64,000 bases of DNA from Thalassotalea mangrovi. Lineage in GTDB: Bacteria; Pseudomonadota; Gammaproteobacteria; Enterobacterales; Alteromonadaceae. The notes beneath the pieces were generated by a model, which did not search any database, was not told the DNA's origin, and saw only the letters and a list, made by a program, of their open reading frames with translations. The DNA lies in contig NZ_SWDB01000002.1 in NCBI RefSeq assembly GCF_005116735.1, positions 1-64,000 on the forward strand, written 5' to 3'. Below are positions 39,886-47,824 of the stretch, in pieces (the first letter of the stretch is position 1; every line of letters starts with the position of its first letter). The translations under genes were made by a program, and so were the position numbers.

Positions 39886-42800
39886 TGTTGAAGCGCCTGA
39901 TAACAACGGTAACGGCCCTGATCATGGTACTGACTGCACCATTGCTGATGGCTGAGCAAGACACCAAGGACGTGGTGCTGATCATGTCTTCCCACGCAGC
40001 AAAACCCAAGGGCGATTTATTGTCCTTACTGGCAAAGGAACAGGCCTTTAACCTTGATATTTACTCGACTAAGGGCAAGAGCGAAGATGAGGTGAAAGCT
40101 CGCTGGCAGTCGGCCGATTTGATCATGCTCGATGGTATCAACCCGGCATTGTCGGCGTTTATGTTTGGCAAATATCAAGCCTATCTGCAGGAGTTTGCTG
40201 CAGTGCCGGTGATCTCGTTAGGGGATTTGGACAATAACAAGCAAAACCAGGGATTAACGACTAAGCAGAAGCAAACGCTGGGCAGTTACTACAGGAATGC
40301 TGGTCGCGATAACTACGCCAATATGATGGATTACTTAAGCGTTGAGATATTTGCACTCAGTGAGCAGGAGGTTGTTCCACCGCGGGTGACTCCGGATGTT
40401 GGTTTATACCATTATGATTATCCCGGCTTTGTCACCGCCGATGAACAGGCGTTTTTTAATTTTTTGCAAGCGCAGGACAATCAACCTGTCATTGCTATCG
40501 GTATGCACCGCTCTGTCGTCGATTATGAGCAAACACAAATCGTTGATGCCATCATTAAAGGCCTGGAGGCCAAGGGTGCCAAAGCATTAGGCTACTTTTT
40601 TGAAGGTAACGATGAAGCGCTTAACTACACTGATTTGCTTCAAGATAATCAGCAACAAACCCGTGTTGATTTATTGATTAACTACCGCTCTCTTCACTAC
40701 GTAGATAAACGTCGAGGAGAGTTTGAAAAACTTGGCGTGCCGGTTATTCACGCATTGAATTACAATGACGGCGATGAAACCTCATTTAACGAAAATCACA
40801 CCGGTGTATCTCCGTCATTAACGCCGTTCTTTCTGGTGATGCCAGAAGACACAGGAAGTACCGATCCGACCATCATTGCCGCGAATGACAAGGGTGCGAA
40901 AGTGATCATGCAAGACCAGCTAAATGCGTTAGTTGAGCGCGCTTACAATCACGCAAACCTTGCCCATATCGCCGCGGCGGACAAGAAAGTAGCCACCTTT
41001 ATCTGGAATTACCCTCCGGGTGAAAAAAACATTGGCGCCGCGTTTTTAGATGTCCCATCATCGATTGAGCAAATCGCCACGGCGATGAAAGCCAATGGCT
41101 ATCAGGTGAATGTTAAAGACAACGAGACCTTAATTGAGCAAGCTGGATTGTTGCTTCGACCTTATTATCGTAACGAAGACTCTGCGACGTTAATTGACAA
41201 AGGTCTTGCAGATTATTTACCGCTTAGCACCTATCTTAGCTGGTTCAATTCACTACCTCAGAACGTGCAACAACCGATTGTAGAGCGCTGGGGAAAACCC
41301 GGCGACTCGAACATGGTGACCGACGTTGACGGTGAGAAGATGTTTGTGATCCCGCGCATGGAACTGGGTAACATGATTGTCTTGCCTCAGGGCGTCCGTG
41401 GTGAAGACCCTCAAGAGCATGCCAGCTTATATCACTCAACAAAAACCCCGGTAAACCACGGTTATCTGGCGATTTATTTATACGTACGCGAAGTATTCGC
41501 CGCCGATGCCTATATTCACCTGGGCACCCATGGTTCACAGGAATGGCTATCGGGTAAGGAGCGCGGACTTTCCGTGTGGGATGCACCTAACCTGGCGATT
41601 GGTAACCTGCCGGTATTTTATCCATACATTATTGATAACGTCGGTGAAGCGATGCAGGCGAAACGTCGTGGTCGAGCGACGATGATTTCCCACTTAACCC
41701 CAGGGTTTGCTAAAGCCGGGTTATACGCCGATGTCGCTAAGCTAAATGAGTTAATGACTAATTACATGATGTTGGAAGACGGGCAAACCCGTGCCAACAC
41801 CGAGCAGGCAATTAAGGATTTGGCCATCGAATTGTCACTGTTTAAAGACTTAAGCATAGACCCTAATGCCGGGGACTTTATTCTCGCGGACGCGATCACC
41901 GCGATGCAGGATCACTTAAATGATTTGGCCCAGCAAAGCCAGCCGTTAGGGGTACATATCTTTGGTTTGTTGCCAAAACAAGCCCATTTATTCAGTACCA
42001 TTATTCAAATGCTGGGCGATGATTTTGCTAACCGAGCCGGCCGTTATGAGCAGGAGAATGGCATTGCAGTCCCGGAAGCAGAACGTCTGGATGAACGTCA
42101 GGTGGTAAATCTGCACGCGCTTGATGGTTTCCAGTTACTGAAACGTCACTTGTTAGATAACAAGGTGGATGCCAGTAAATTACCGGCACAGCCGGATGCA
42201 CTGCTCGCAGCCGATTTGCAGCTGGCCGAGAGTTACTGGAATAACTTCGATAATATTGCCGAAATTAGCAATCTGATGCTGGCGCTCGATGCTGGTTATA
42301 TTCCGGTAAGTCATGGTGGCGATCCAATTCGTAACCCCGACGCGGCGCCAACTGGTCGCAACTTAATTGGTTTCAACCCGGCGAAAGTGCCATCCAAAGA
42401 AGCGTACGAAGCTGGTGTCAAACTCATGGACCAGACCATCGAAGACTACTACGCCAAGCACGGTAAATACCCGGATAAACTGGCGTTTTCACTATGGTCA
42501 CTGGAAACCATGCGTCATCAAGGCGCTTTGGAAGCGCAAATTTTGCACGCCATGGGGGTAAAACCGGTGTGGAATCGCGCCGGTAATGTGACCGGTACCG
42601 AAGTCATTCCTTATTCTGAATTAGGCCGCCCTCGCGTCGATGTGGTGATATCGGCGACCGGGTTGTATCGCGATGCATTCCCAAATGTGATGCTGTTCCT
42701 CGCCAAAGCCATTGATGATATTGCTCAGCTTAAGGAAGAAAACAACTTTGTTTATCGCCATGCCAATGTATTAAAGCAAGAGCTTTTAGAATCAGGTAAG

Positions 42801-43901
42801 TCGGTTGAAGATGCGGATTATTTATCAACCTTGCGTATATTTTCTAATGAAACGGGTAACTATGGGACGGGGCTTGCTGGCGCATCGTTGGATTCCGGTA
42901 GCTGGGAAGACGACAGTAAACTGGCGAATTTGTATTTGGACCGCATGGGCTTTGCCTATGGCAAAGACGAGTCGCGTTGGAGTGAGAATGTCAGCGGCGA
43001 TAACCTTTACGGCAAAGTTTTGTCTGGTACCGATGGTGTGGTATTTTCCCGCTCTACCAACTTATACGCATTGATGACCAATGATGATCCGTTCCAGTAC
43101 TTTGGTGGCATTGGCCTGGCGGTGCGTCATCTCGATGGTGAAACACCGGAAATGTATGTATCGAATCTACGACGCAAGGATAATGTTAAAGCGCAGACTA
43201 TGGATGCCTTCCTGAATCAGGAAATGCGCAGCCGCTATTTCCATCCGCGTTGGATTCAGGCAATGCAGGAGTCAGGTTACGCCGGTGCTACCGCGATCCT
43301 CGATCGCATGAACAATATGTGGGGTTGGGAGGTCATGACACCGGACGCGGTTCGTGACGATCACTGGCAGGAGTTCTTTGAAGTGTATGTCAACGACAAG
43401 TACGAACTGGACATGCGCGAGTTCTTCGAACAGCACAATGCCGAAGCGTTGGCTCAGATGCTAGAACGCATGTTAGAAGCGGTTCGCAAGGGCTATTGGC
43501 AAGCGGATGAGCAGACCTTGCAAACCATGGTAGAAACTTACACGGAACTTGCGACGGAATTTGATGTGGCAACGGACAATGAAAAGTTCAAAGAGTTTAT
43601 GGATAACACCGCTGCCGGATTTGGATTAACGCCATTGACGCAAGCGTTGACCGAAGCGTTGGCACAAGTTCCGCCCGTAGCCGCTGCACAGCCGCAAATG
43701 GAGCAAGTCACCGGGCAAAAACTTGAGCAGACCGAAGTGGTTGAACATGAAACTGACTATCGGGGCTTATACCTACTGTTGCTGGTTGTTTTGGTGGGTT
43801 TTATCAGCAACTTCCTGCAACGGCCACCCCGTGTGCCGGTGCCCGTTGATAAAAATGACCTGGAAAACCCTTCAGTGGATAACAATCAGCTTGCCGCCTG
43901 A
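39885..43901 (+). CDS. Exported, tail-anchored CobN/HmuS-like chelatase
   Basis: 1338-residue member of the CobN/Mg-chelatase H-subunit family. It has a cleavable-looking signal peptide (residues 1-23, ending LLMA) and, after a Gln/Glu-rich linker, a C-terminal membrane helix (about 1295-1312, YLLLLVVLVGFISNFL), so the large domain should be periplasmic and held at the inner membrane. The family core is HLGTHGSQEWLSGKERGLS from His545, then LPVFYPYIIDNVGEAMQAKR and HLTPGFAKAGLY. Cytosolic CobN of cobalamin synthesis has neither signal nor anchor, and no CobS/CobT AAA+ partners or B12 genes are nearby. With the Fur box and TonB receptor, it best fits HmuS, a haem-handling (reported dechelatase) protein. 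Substrate remains inferred. Confidence 0.87.
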   Translation: MLKRLITTVTALIMVLTAPLLMAEQDTKDVVLIMSSHAAKPKGDLLSLLAKEQAFNLDIYSTKGKSEDEVKARWQSADLIMLDGINPALSAFMFGKYQAYLQEFAAVPVISLGDLDNNKQNQGLTTKQKQTLGSYYRNAGRDNYANMMDYLSVEIFALSEQEVVPPRVTPDVGLYHYDYPGFVTADEQAFFNFLQAQDNQPVIAIGMHRSVVDYEQTQIVDAIIKGLEAKGAKALGYFFEGNDEALNYTDLLQDNQQQTRVDLLINYRSLHYVDKRRGEFEKLGVPVIHALNYNDGDETSFNENHTGVSPSLTPFFLVMPEDTGSTDPTIIAANDKGAKVIMQDQLNALVERAYNHANLAHIAAADKKVATFIWNYPPGEKNIGAAFLDVPSSIEQIATAMKANGYQVNVKDNETLIEQAGLLLRPYYRNEDSATLIDKGLADYLPLSTYLSWFNSLPQNVQQPIVERWGKPGDSNMVTDVDGEKMFVIPRMELGNMIVLPQGVRGEDPQEHASLYHSTKTPVNHGYLAIYLYVREVFAADAYIHLGTHGSQEWLSGKERGLSVWDAPNLAIGNLPVFYPYIIDNVGEAMQAKRRGRATMISHLTPGFAKAGLYADVAKLNELMTNYMMLEDGQTRANTEQAIKDLAIELSLFKDLSIDPNAGDFILADAITAMQDHLNDLAQQSQPLGVHIFGLLPKQAHLFSTIIQMLGDDFANRAGRYEQENGIAVPEAERLDERQVVNLHALDGFQLLKRHLLDNKVDASKLPAQPDALLAADLQLAESYWNNFDNIAEISNLMLALDAGYIPVSHGGDPIRNPDAAPTGRNLIGFNPAKVPSKEAYEAGVKLMDQTIEDYYAKHGKYPDKLAFSLWSLETMRHQGALEAQILHAMGVKPVWNRAGNVTGTEVIPYSELGRPRVDVVISATGLYRDAFPNVMLFLAKAIDDIAQLKEENNFVYRHANVLKQELLESGKSVEDADYLSTLRIFSNETGNYGTGLAGASLDSGSWEDDSKLANLYLDRMGFAYGKDESRWSENVSGDNLYGKVLSGTDGVVFSRSTNLYALMTNDDPFQYFGGIGLAVRHLDGETPEMYVSNLRRKDNVKAQTMDAFLNQEMRSRYFHPRWIQAMQESGYAGATAILDRMNNMWGWEVMTPDAVRDDHWQEFFEVYVNDKYELDMREFFEQHNAEALAQMLERMLEAVRKGYWQADEQTLQTMVETYTELATEFDVATDNEKFKEFMDNTAAGFGLTPLTQALTEALAQVPPVAAAQPQMEQVTGQKLEQTEVVEHETDYRGLYLLLLVVLVGFISNFLQRPPRVPVPVDKNDLENPSVDNNQLAA

Positions 43902-43936
43902 GCTTACTGTCAGAAATAGAGTCAATGATTAACTAG

Positions 43937-43966
43937 AAAAAATGCCGGTTTTTACCGGCATTTTTT
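43937..43966. terminator. Intrinsic terminator after the CobN-like gene
   Basis: Stem AAAAAATGCCGGT / ACCGGCATTTTTT around a four-T loop, with T tracts on both strands; it lies between the CobN-like gene and a convergent minus-strand gene and can serve both. Confidence 0.9.
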
Positions 43967-43976
43967 CTAGCTCAGC

Positions 43977-44486
43977 TTAGAGTACCTGAGGTGTTTCGGT
44001 TACAAACGTGAACGCACTAATATCCATGATGTGTGTGTTTGAACGTTCTGACGGTAAAGAGTTTACCTGGGTAATAACAAGCTTTTCATCATCGAAATTT
44101 ACGCGAAATTCCCGCATCCAGTCTAAGCGACCTATCTTTTTCAGGGCATAGCGATTGAAAGCTAATGGGCACTTTAAATACACATAGTGATACGCTTTAG
44201 CCATCGCACCAGGATCGACTGTGTGGACATAGATGGTGTGTTCGTTAAGGTTATGTTCCTGATGGATATAATGTAAATCGGTATGAGACGTGGTGAGGAA
44301 AAAGATACCCAAGGTTAGCAACAGAATTTGCGCTACGGCGATAACATAACAAGCAGGCAAAAACCAGGTGGCGGGCAATGCGCGAATCCATAACTGTTTT
44401 AATGGCTTTTGATTTGTGGATAAGCAGGAAAACACCTGTGCAAACAAGGACGATTTTAACCGGGCGTAGATAATCAGCAAGCACAT
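43977..44486 (-). CDS. Hypothetical membrane protein
   Basis: 169 residues, family not recognised. A cysteine-containing basic N-terminus is followed by one strong hydrophobic helix (about residues 42-65, including VIAVAQILLLTLGIFFL) and a hydrophilic C-terminal domain of about 100 residues (HTIYVHTVDPGAMAKAYHYV onward) that reads like a folded protein. The start is uncertain: the ATG at 44484-44486 lacks an SD sequence, and an internal GTG is possible. It shares a terminator with the CobN-like gene and lies downstream of the DUF2797 gene on the same strand. Confidence 0.6.
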   Translation of the reverse strand: MCLLIIYARLKSSLFAQVFSCLSTNQKPLKQLWIRALPATWFLPACYVIAVAQILLLTLGIFFLTTSHTDLHYIHQEHNLNEHTIYVHTVDPGAMAKAYHYVYLKCPLAFNRYALKKIGRLDWMREFRVNFDDEKLVITQVNSLPSERSNTHIMDISAFTFVTETPQVL

Positions 44487-44517
44487 CCATGTGTGCAGGA
44501 GAGTATAGGTTTAAGCC

Positions 44518-44640
44518 TCAAAAGGTGATACCATACCAACTCTCCATTAACGGCGCGACAATTAGCAGAATGGCAAGGCATAACAGCCAAGCCCCAGAGC
44601 CGCTTCGATTCATATCTTTCGTTTCGTCCCTGACTTTCAT
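44518..44640 (-). CDS. Predicted 40-residue membrane miniprotein
   Basis: ATG at 44638-44640 opens a 40-codon frame starting MKVRDETKDMNRSGSGAWLL and ending SWYGITF, with one hydrophobic helix (about residues 18-31, WLLCLAILLIVAPL). It begins three bases after the DUF2797 stop codon, which suggests translational coupling, since no separate SD sequence is evident. No family recognised; a conserved single-pass small protein is plausible but unproven. Confidence 0.45.
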   Translation of the reverse strand: MKVRDETKDMNRSGSGAWLLCLAILLIVAPLMESWYGITF

Positions 44641-44643
44641 CGC

Positions 44644-45477
44644 TTAGCTTGTGGTTACGGTTACTTCATAAGAGGTGAACTTTCTAAGGTTAATAACACC
44701 GGTATCAAATATTAAATACTGGCCTTTTATCCCCTGTAGTATCCCCGACACTTGTGGATTTTTATCAAAATTAAATGAGCTTATTTTGCTTGGGTAGAGA
44801 TCAACCGGATAGTCGATTTCAATGACTTCTTCATCCAGTTGTTCGATAGCGTCGCTGCCAAAGCGAAGTCTTAGCTCGTCCAGGCGTTCATTTATTTTAG
44901 GAATCAGCTGTTGAGCATGTTGCTTTAGGTCGATGGCATCGGCTTTGCCTTTGAGCATATTACGCCAGTTAGTTTTATCGCTGATAAGCTCGGCAAGAGC
45001 GGTTTCGACCAATCCTGATTGCAAGCGGGAATCCACTTTAAAAATTGGCAGGGCCTGATTGGCGCCCTGATCGATCCAACGGGTAGGGATTTGCGTATGG
45101 CGGGTAATCCCCACTTTAATGGCTGTGGTATTTGCCAGATAGACGTAATGAGGTACAAAACAATTCGCTTCTCCCCATTCTGGCTCGCGACAGGTACCCT
45201 GTTCAAAGTGACACTTTTCCGGTTTTAAAATACACATGTCGCATTGCGCTAGTTTCATCATACAGGGGTAACAAAACCCCTGGGAATAACTTTTTTTGGT
45301 CTTCTTACCGCAACTTTGGCAATTGATCTGTCCGGTATGGGTTAGAGTCAGTTTGCTGCCAATCAGTGGGTTAAGTAGCAGTCGGTGTTCACCTGCTTTT
45401 AACGTGTAATGGGCTACGCCATCGATCAGTTCGGTCGCCATTTTCGTTAAATGGCCGGTAATATTTACTTCTGTCAT
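44644..45477 (-). CDS. DUF2797 family protein
   Basis: 277 residues. The N-terminal third carries a cysteine-rich zinc-binding region (INCQSCGKKTKK, FCYPCMMKLAQCDMCILKPE, HFEQGTC), followed by HYVYLANTTAIKVGITR, which resembles the GIY-YIG fold, and a helical C-terminal part. These features define DUF2797; a nucleic-acid role is suggested by the fold but no activity is established. The 40-codon ORF follows three bases after its stop, and arfB lies upstream on the same strand. Confidence 0.83.
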   Translation of the reverse strand: MTEVNITGHLTKMATELIDGVAHYTLKAGEHRLLLNPLIGSKLTLTHTGQINCQSCGKKTKKSYSQGFCYPCMMKLAQCDMCILKPEKCHFEQGTCREPEWGEANCFVPHYVYLANTTAIKVGITRHTQIPTRWIDQGANQALPIFKVDSRLQSGLVETALAELISDKTNWRNMLKGKADAIDLKQHAQQLIPKINERLDELRLRFGSDAIEQLDEEVIEIDYPVDLYPSKISSFNFDKNPQVSGILQGIKGQYLIFDTGVINLRKFTSYEVTVTTS

Positions 45478-45515
45478 GGTATCTGTACTCGCACCGGGGT
45501 CGGTGTTTCTAAACG

Positions 45516-45938
45516 TTATATTCGAATTTTTGCGCGGTTGGCTTTGAGATTGCCACGCTGATTTTTTTTATCCATGCGTTTGGCTCGCGCCGCTTTACTC
45601 GGCTTGGTCGGGCGTCGTTTTTTCACCTCTTTGCTGGCGGGTAATAACACCTCAATCAATCGTTCAATGGCAGCGGCTTTGTTCATCTCCTGGGTTCGAT
45701 GTTCCTGGGATTTGATGATCACCACACCGTCTTTGGTAATCCGATGATCGGTTAGCGCCAGCAACTTTTGTCGATATTTCTCTGGTAGGTTTGCAGTGCT
45801 AATGTCATAACGTAAATGTATCGCTGTTGCCACTTTATTGACATTCTGGCCACCGGCGCCCTGCGAGCGAATGGCGGTGAATTGCAGATCCAGTTCATCA
45901 ATCAGAAAGTCAGGATGGTTTTTGCTAACGGGGATCAT
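45516..45938 (-). CDS. arfB: Alternative ribosome-rescue factor ArfB (YaeJ)
   Basis: Stop-codon-independent peptidyl-tRNA hydrolase that frees stalled ribosomes. The catalytic GGQ is at residues 29-31 inside SQGAGGQNVNKVATAIHLRY, and the C-terminus is the basic, initially unfolded tail (KKRRPTKPSKAARAKRMDKK) that enters the empty mRNA channel. 140 residues matches E. coli YaeJ. It lacks the codon-recognition domain of release factors, confirming rescue rather than termination. Confidence 0.93.
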   Translation of the reverse strand: MIPVSKNHPDFLIDELDLQFTAIRSQGAGGQNVNKVATAIHLRYDISTANLPEKYRQKLLALTDHRITKDGVVIIKSQEHRTQEMNKAAAIERLIEVLLPASKEVKKRRPTKPSKAARAKRMDKKNQRGNLKANRAKIRI

Positions 45939-45998
45939 ATAATTGCCTTTTGCACACTTGTATATATAGTGCGGGATTCTTAGATAAGGTTCAATGGT

Positions 45999-46271
45999 AT
46001 GTCATCTTCCTGGTTTGTTTATATACTGCGCTGCGCCGATAAAAGCCTGTACACAGGTATTACTATCGATGTTGAAAAACGATTGCAGGAACACAATGCT
46101 GATAACGTTAAAGGCGCGAAATATACCCGGGCCCGACGTCCGGTAGAATTGGTCTATCAGGAAACACTACCGGATCGCAGCGGTGCGGCAAAACGTGAAG
46201 CACAAATTAAAAAGCTTTCCCGCCAGCAAAAAATAAAATTAATCAATGCCGATGAAAGTATGTGCATGTAA
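45999..46271 (+). CDS. GIY-YIG nuclease superfamily protein (YhbQ-like)
   Basis: 90-residue single-domain protein with the motif WFVYILRCADKSLYTGIT (GVY/GIY-YIG variant), the downstream VEKRLQEHN arginine-containing helix and conserved glutamate region near EAQIKKLSRQQKIKLI. The family comprises small stand-alone nuclease domains such as YhbQ, of uncertain cellular role. It is divergent from arfB with 60 bp between. Confidence 0.87.
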   Translation: MSSSWFVYILRCADKSLYTGITIDVEKRLQEHNADNVKGAKYTRARRPVELVYQETLPDRSGAAKREAQIKKLSRQQKIKLINADESMCM

Positions 46272-46413
46272 GCACTTATTTACTGTTTATCCCTTTAATA
46301 ATAGTTCGGTGTACAGCTGTACAGAGGTCTGATTAGTGTAAATTTCGTCGACTTGCTGTTTTTTGCTCGGTAAACTAGCCGCCAGTTTCAAGTTAGATTT
46401 GATTAGGCAGACC

Positions 46414-47145
46414 ATGTTTATTCGCCAGTATTATCACGATAGTAATGACAAAGTGCGCTTTAGCCGCCAACAGGCAAGCGATTTTGCTAAGAATATTGCC
46501 GATGATTTCAATCCGTTGCACGATATTGACGCCAAGCGTTTCTGTGTACCCGGGGACTTATTATTTTCAGTGATTCTGGATAAGTGTGGCATTCATCAGA
46601 ATATGGCCTTTACCTTCGCTGGTATGGTGACCGATGCCAACGAACTTAACTTTCCTGAGAAAATTACAACCAGTGCCGAAGTAAACGACGAACAGGGAAA
46701 AACCTACTTAGCCGTTGCCGCCGATGGCGAACACAGTCGCTGCGAAACCCTGATAGAGTCATTAGTACGCTCCTATGTGGCATTTTCCGGTGACACGTTT
46801 CCGAACATTCTTGGCGAGCTGATGCGCAAAAAGTCGGTGATGATTAATCCGGCTCGCCCAATGGTGATGTATGAGAGTATGAAGCTGAACTTAAACAGCG
46901 TCGATGTGAAACAGGTGTCGTTGCAGTTTAATGCCAGCGAGACTGATCTAAATGTGGATGGCAAGCGTGGTAAAGTACGTTTGGTGTTTGACATTATCGC
47001 TGCTGGAAAAGTCATTGGTTATGGTGAAAAGCACATGGTATTGAGTGGCTTGCGTGAATACGACGCAGACGTTATGGACGCGGTTTACCAAGATTACCTG
47101 GCGATGAAGCGCGCTTATCATGGTCAACAAGTGGTAAATGGTTAA
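46414..47145 (+). CDS. DUF3581 family protein
   Basis: 243-residue cytosolic protein. I place the start at the ATG at 46414 (MFIRQYYHDSNDKVRFSRQQ); an in-frame TTG at 46363 would add 17 residues of unlikely sequence. I recognise the DUF3581 family of marine gammaproteobacteria. The segment ADDFNPLHDIDAKRFCVPGD resembles the catalytic helix region of MaoC/hotdog dehydratases (N-P-L-H-x-D), so a hotdog fold and acyl-thioester substrate are possible. Confidence 0.75.
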   Translation: MFIRQYYHDSNDKVRFSRQQASDFAKNIADDFNPLHDIDAKRFCVPGDLLFSVILDKCGIHQNMAFTFAGMVTDANELNFPEKITTSAEVNDEQGKTYLAVAADGEHSRCETLIESLVRSYVAFSGDTFPNILGELMRKKSVMINPARPMVMYESMKLNLNSVDVKQVSLQFNASETDLNVDGKRGKVRLVFDIIAAGKVIGYGEKHMVLSGLREYDADVMDAVYQDYLAMKRAYHGQQVVNG

Positions 47146-47281
47146 TCAGCCATTTTAACTAGCCAGTACCCGCTTAAAATTCGCATCGCGGGCATCAAAG
47201 CGATGCCCGGCTTATCATTAATATCCTCTATTCTTGTCTAGGCTAAATTTTGCCTTTAAACTTGCAGTTTTGACCGGAGAT

Positions 47282-47722
47282 ATGTCCTTGCCTGCTTCTG
47301 TTGGTTCCCGCACCGTACTCGGATTTGATTTTGGTACCAAACATATAGGTATTGCGGTTGGTCAGGAACTGACTGGTACCGCAAGGCCTTTAAAGGCCAT
47401 TAAAGCCAGAGATGGTATTCCCAATTTTGATCAACTCGCTGATTTGATTGCAGAGTGGCAGCCTGATCTGCTGGTTGTTGGCTTGCCGTTAAATATGGAT
47501 GGTAGTGAACAGCCATTTACTGCCCGGGCCAGAAAGTTCGCCAATCGATTACATGGTCGCTTCGGTTTACAGGTTCAGATGCAGGATGAACGACTAACGA
47601 CCGCCGATGCCAAACAGAGCCTGTTTGAGACAGGGGGCTATCGTAACCTGCAAAAAGATCATATTGACTGTCAATCGGCAGTGGTAATCATAGAAAGTTG
47701 GTTTGCCAGCCAATATGAGTAA
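47282..47722 (+). CDS. ruvX: Holliday-junction-resolvase-like protein RuvX (YqgF)
   Basis: RNase H-fold nuclease; YqgF proteins are linked to pre-16S rRNA processing and are essential in E. coli. The core motifs are [39 protein letters not shown] and the C-terminal [12 protein letters not shown]. Start chosen at the ATG at 47282 with CGGAG upstream, giving 146 residues; a TTG at 47234 would add 16. Unusually, yqgE does not precede it; a DUF3581 gene does. A dispersed repeat begins just after its stop. Confidence 0.92.
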   Translation: MSLPASVGSRTVLGFDFGTKHIGIAVGQELTGTARPLKAIKARDGIPNFDQLADLIAEWQPDLLVVGLPLNMDGSEQPFTARARKFANRLHGRFGLQVQMQDERLTTADAKQSLFETGGYRNLQKDHIDCQSAVVIIESWFASQYE

Positions 47723-47725
47723 AAC

Positions 47726-47819
47726 CAATTCCACTAAGGGTTTTCCCAGTCAGTGATAATTTAAAGGCTTTTAGGCAAGGCCTAAATTGCCGGGAATGCT
47801 CGCTCCATCGTCACAATCA
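47726..47819 (+). repeat. Dispersed intergenic repeat, copy 1
   Basis: 94-bp element starting CAATTCCACTAAGGGTTTTC that aligns without gaps to 54187-54280 with 14 mismatches (85% identity by eye). It lies between ruvX and the convergent TPR/GGDEF gene and ends about five bases before that gene's stop codon. Confidence 0.9.
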
Positions 47820-47824
47820 TATAA

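Noticed and set aside
39885-43901. Cobalamin-biosynthesis cobaltochelatase CobN
   Set aside because: The protein has a signal peptide and C-terminal anchor, no CobS/CobT or other cob genes are near, and the operon carries a Fur box rather than a recognisable cobalamin riboswitch.
47188-47209. Terminator between the DUF3581 gene and ruvX
   Set aside because: The stem CGGGCATC/GATGCCCG is good but no T run follows; not enough to call.
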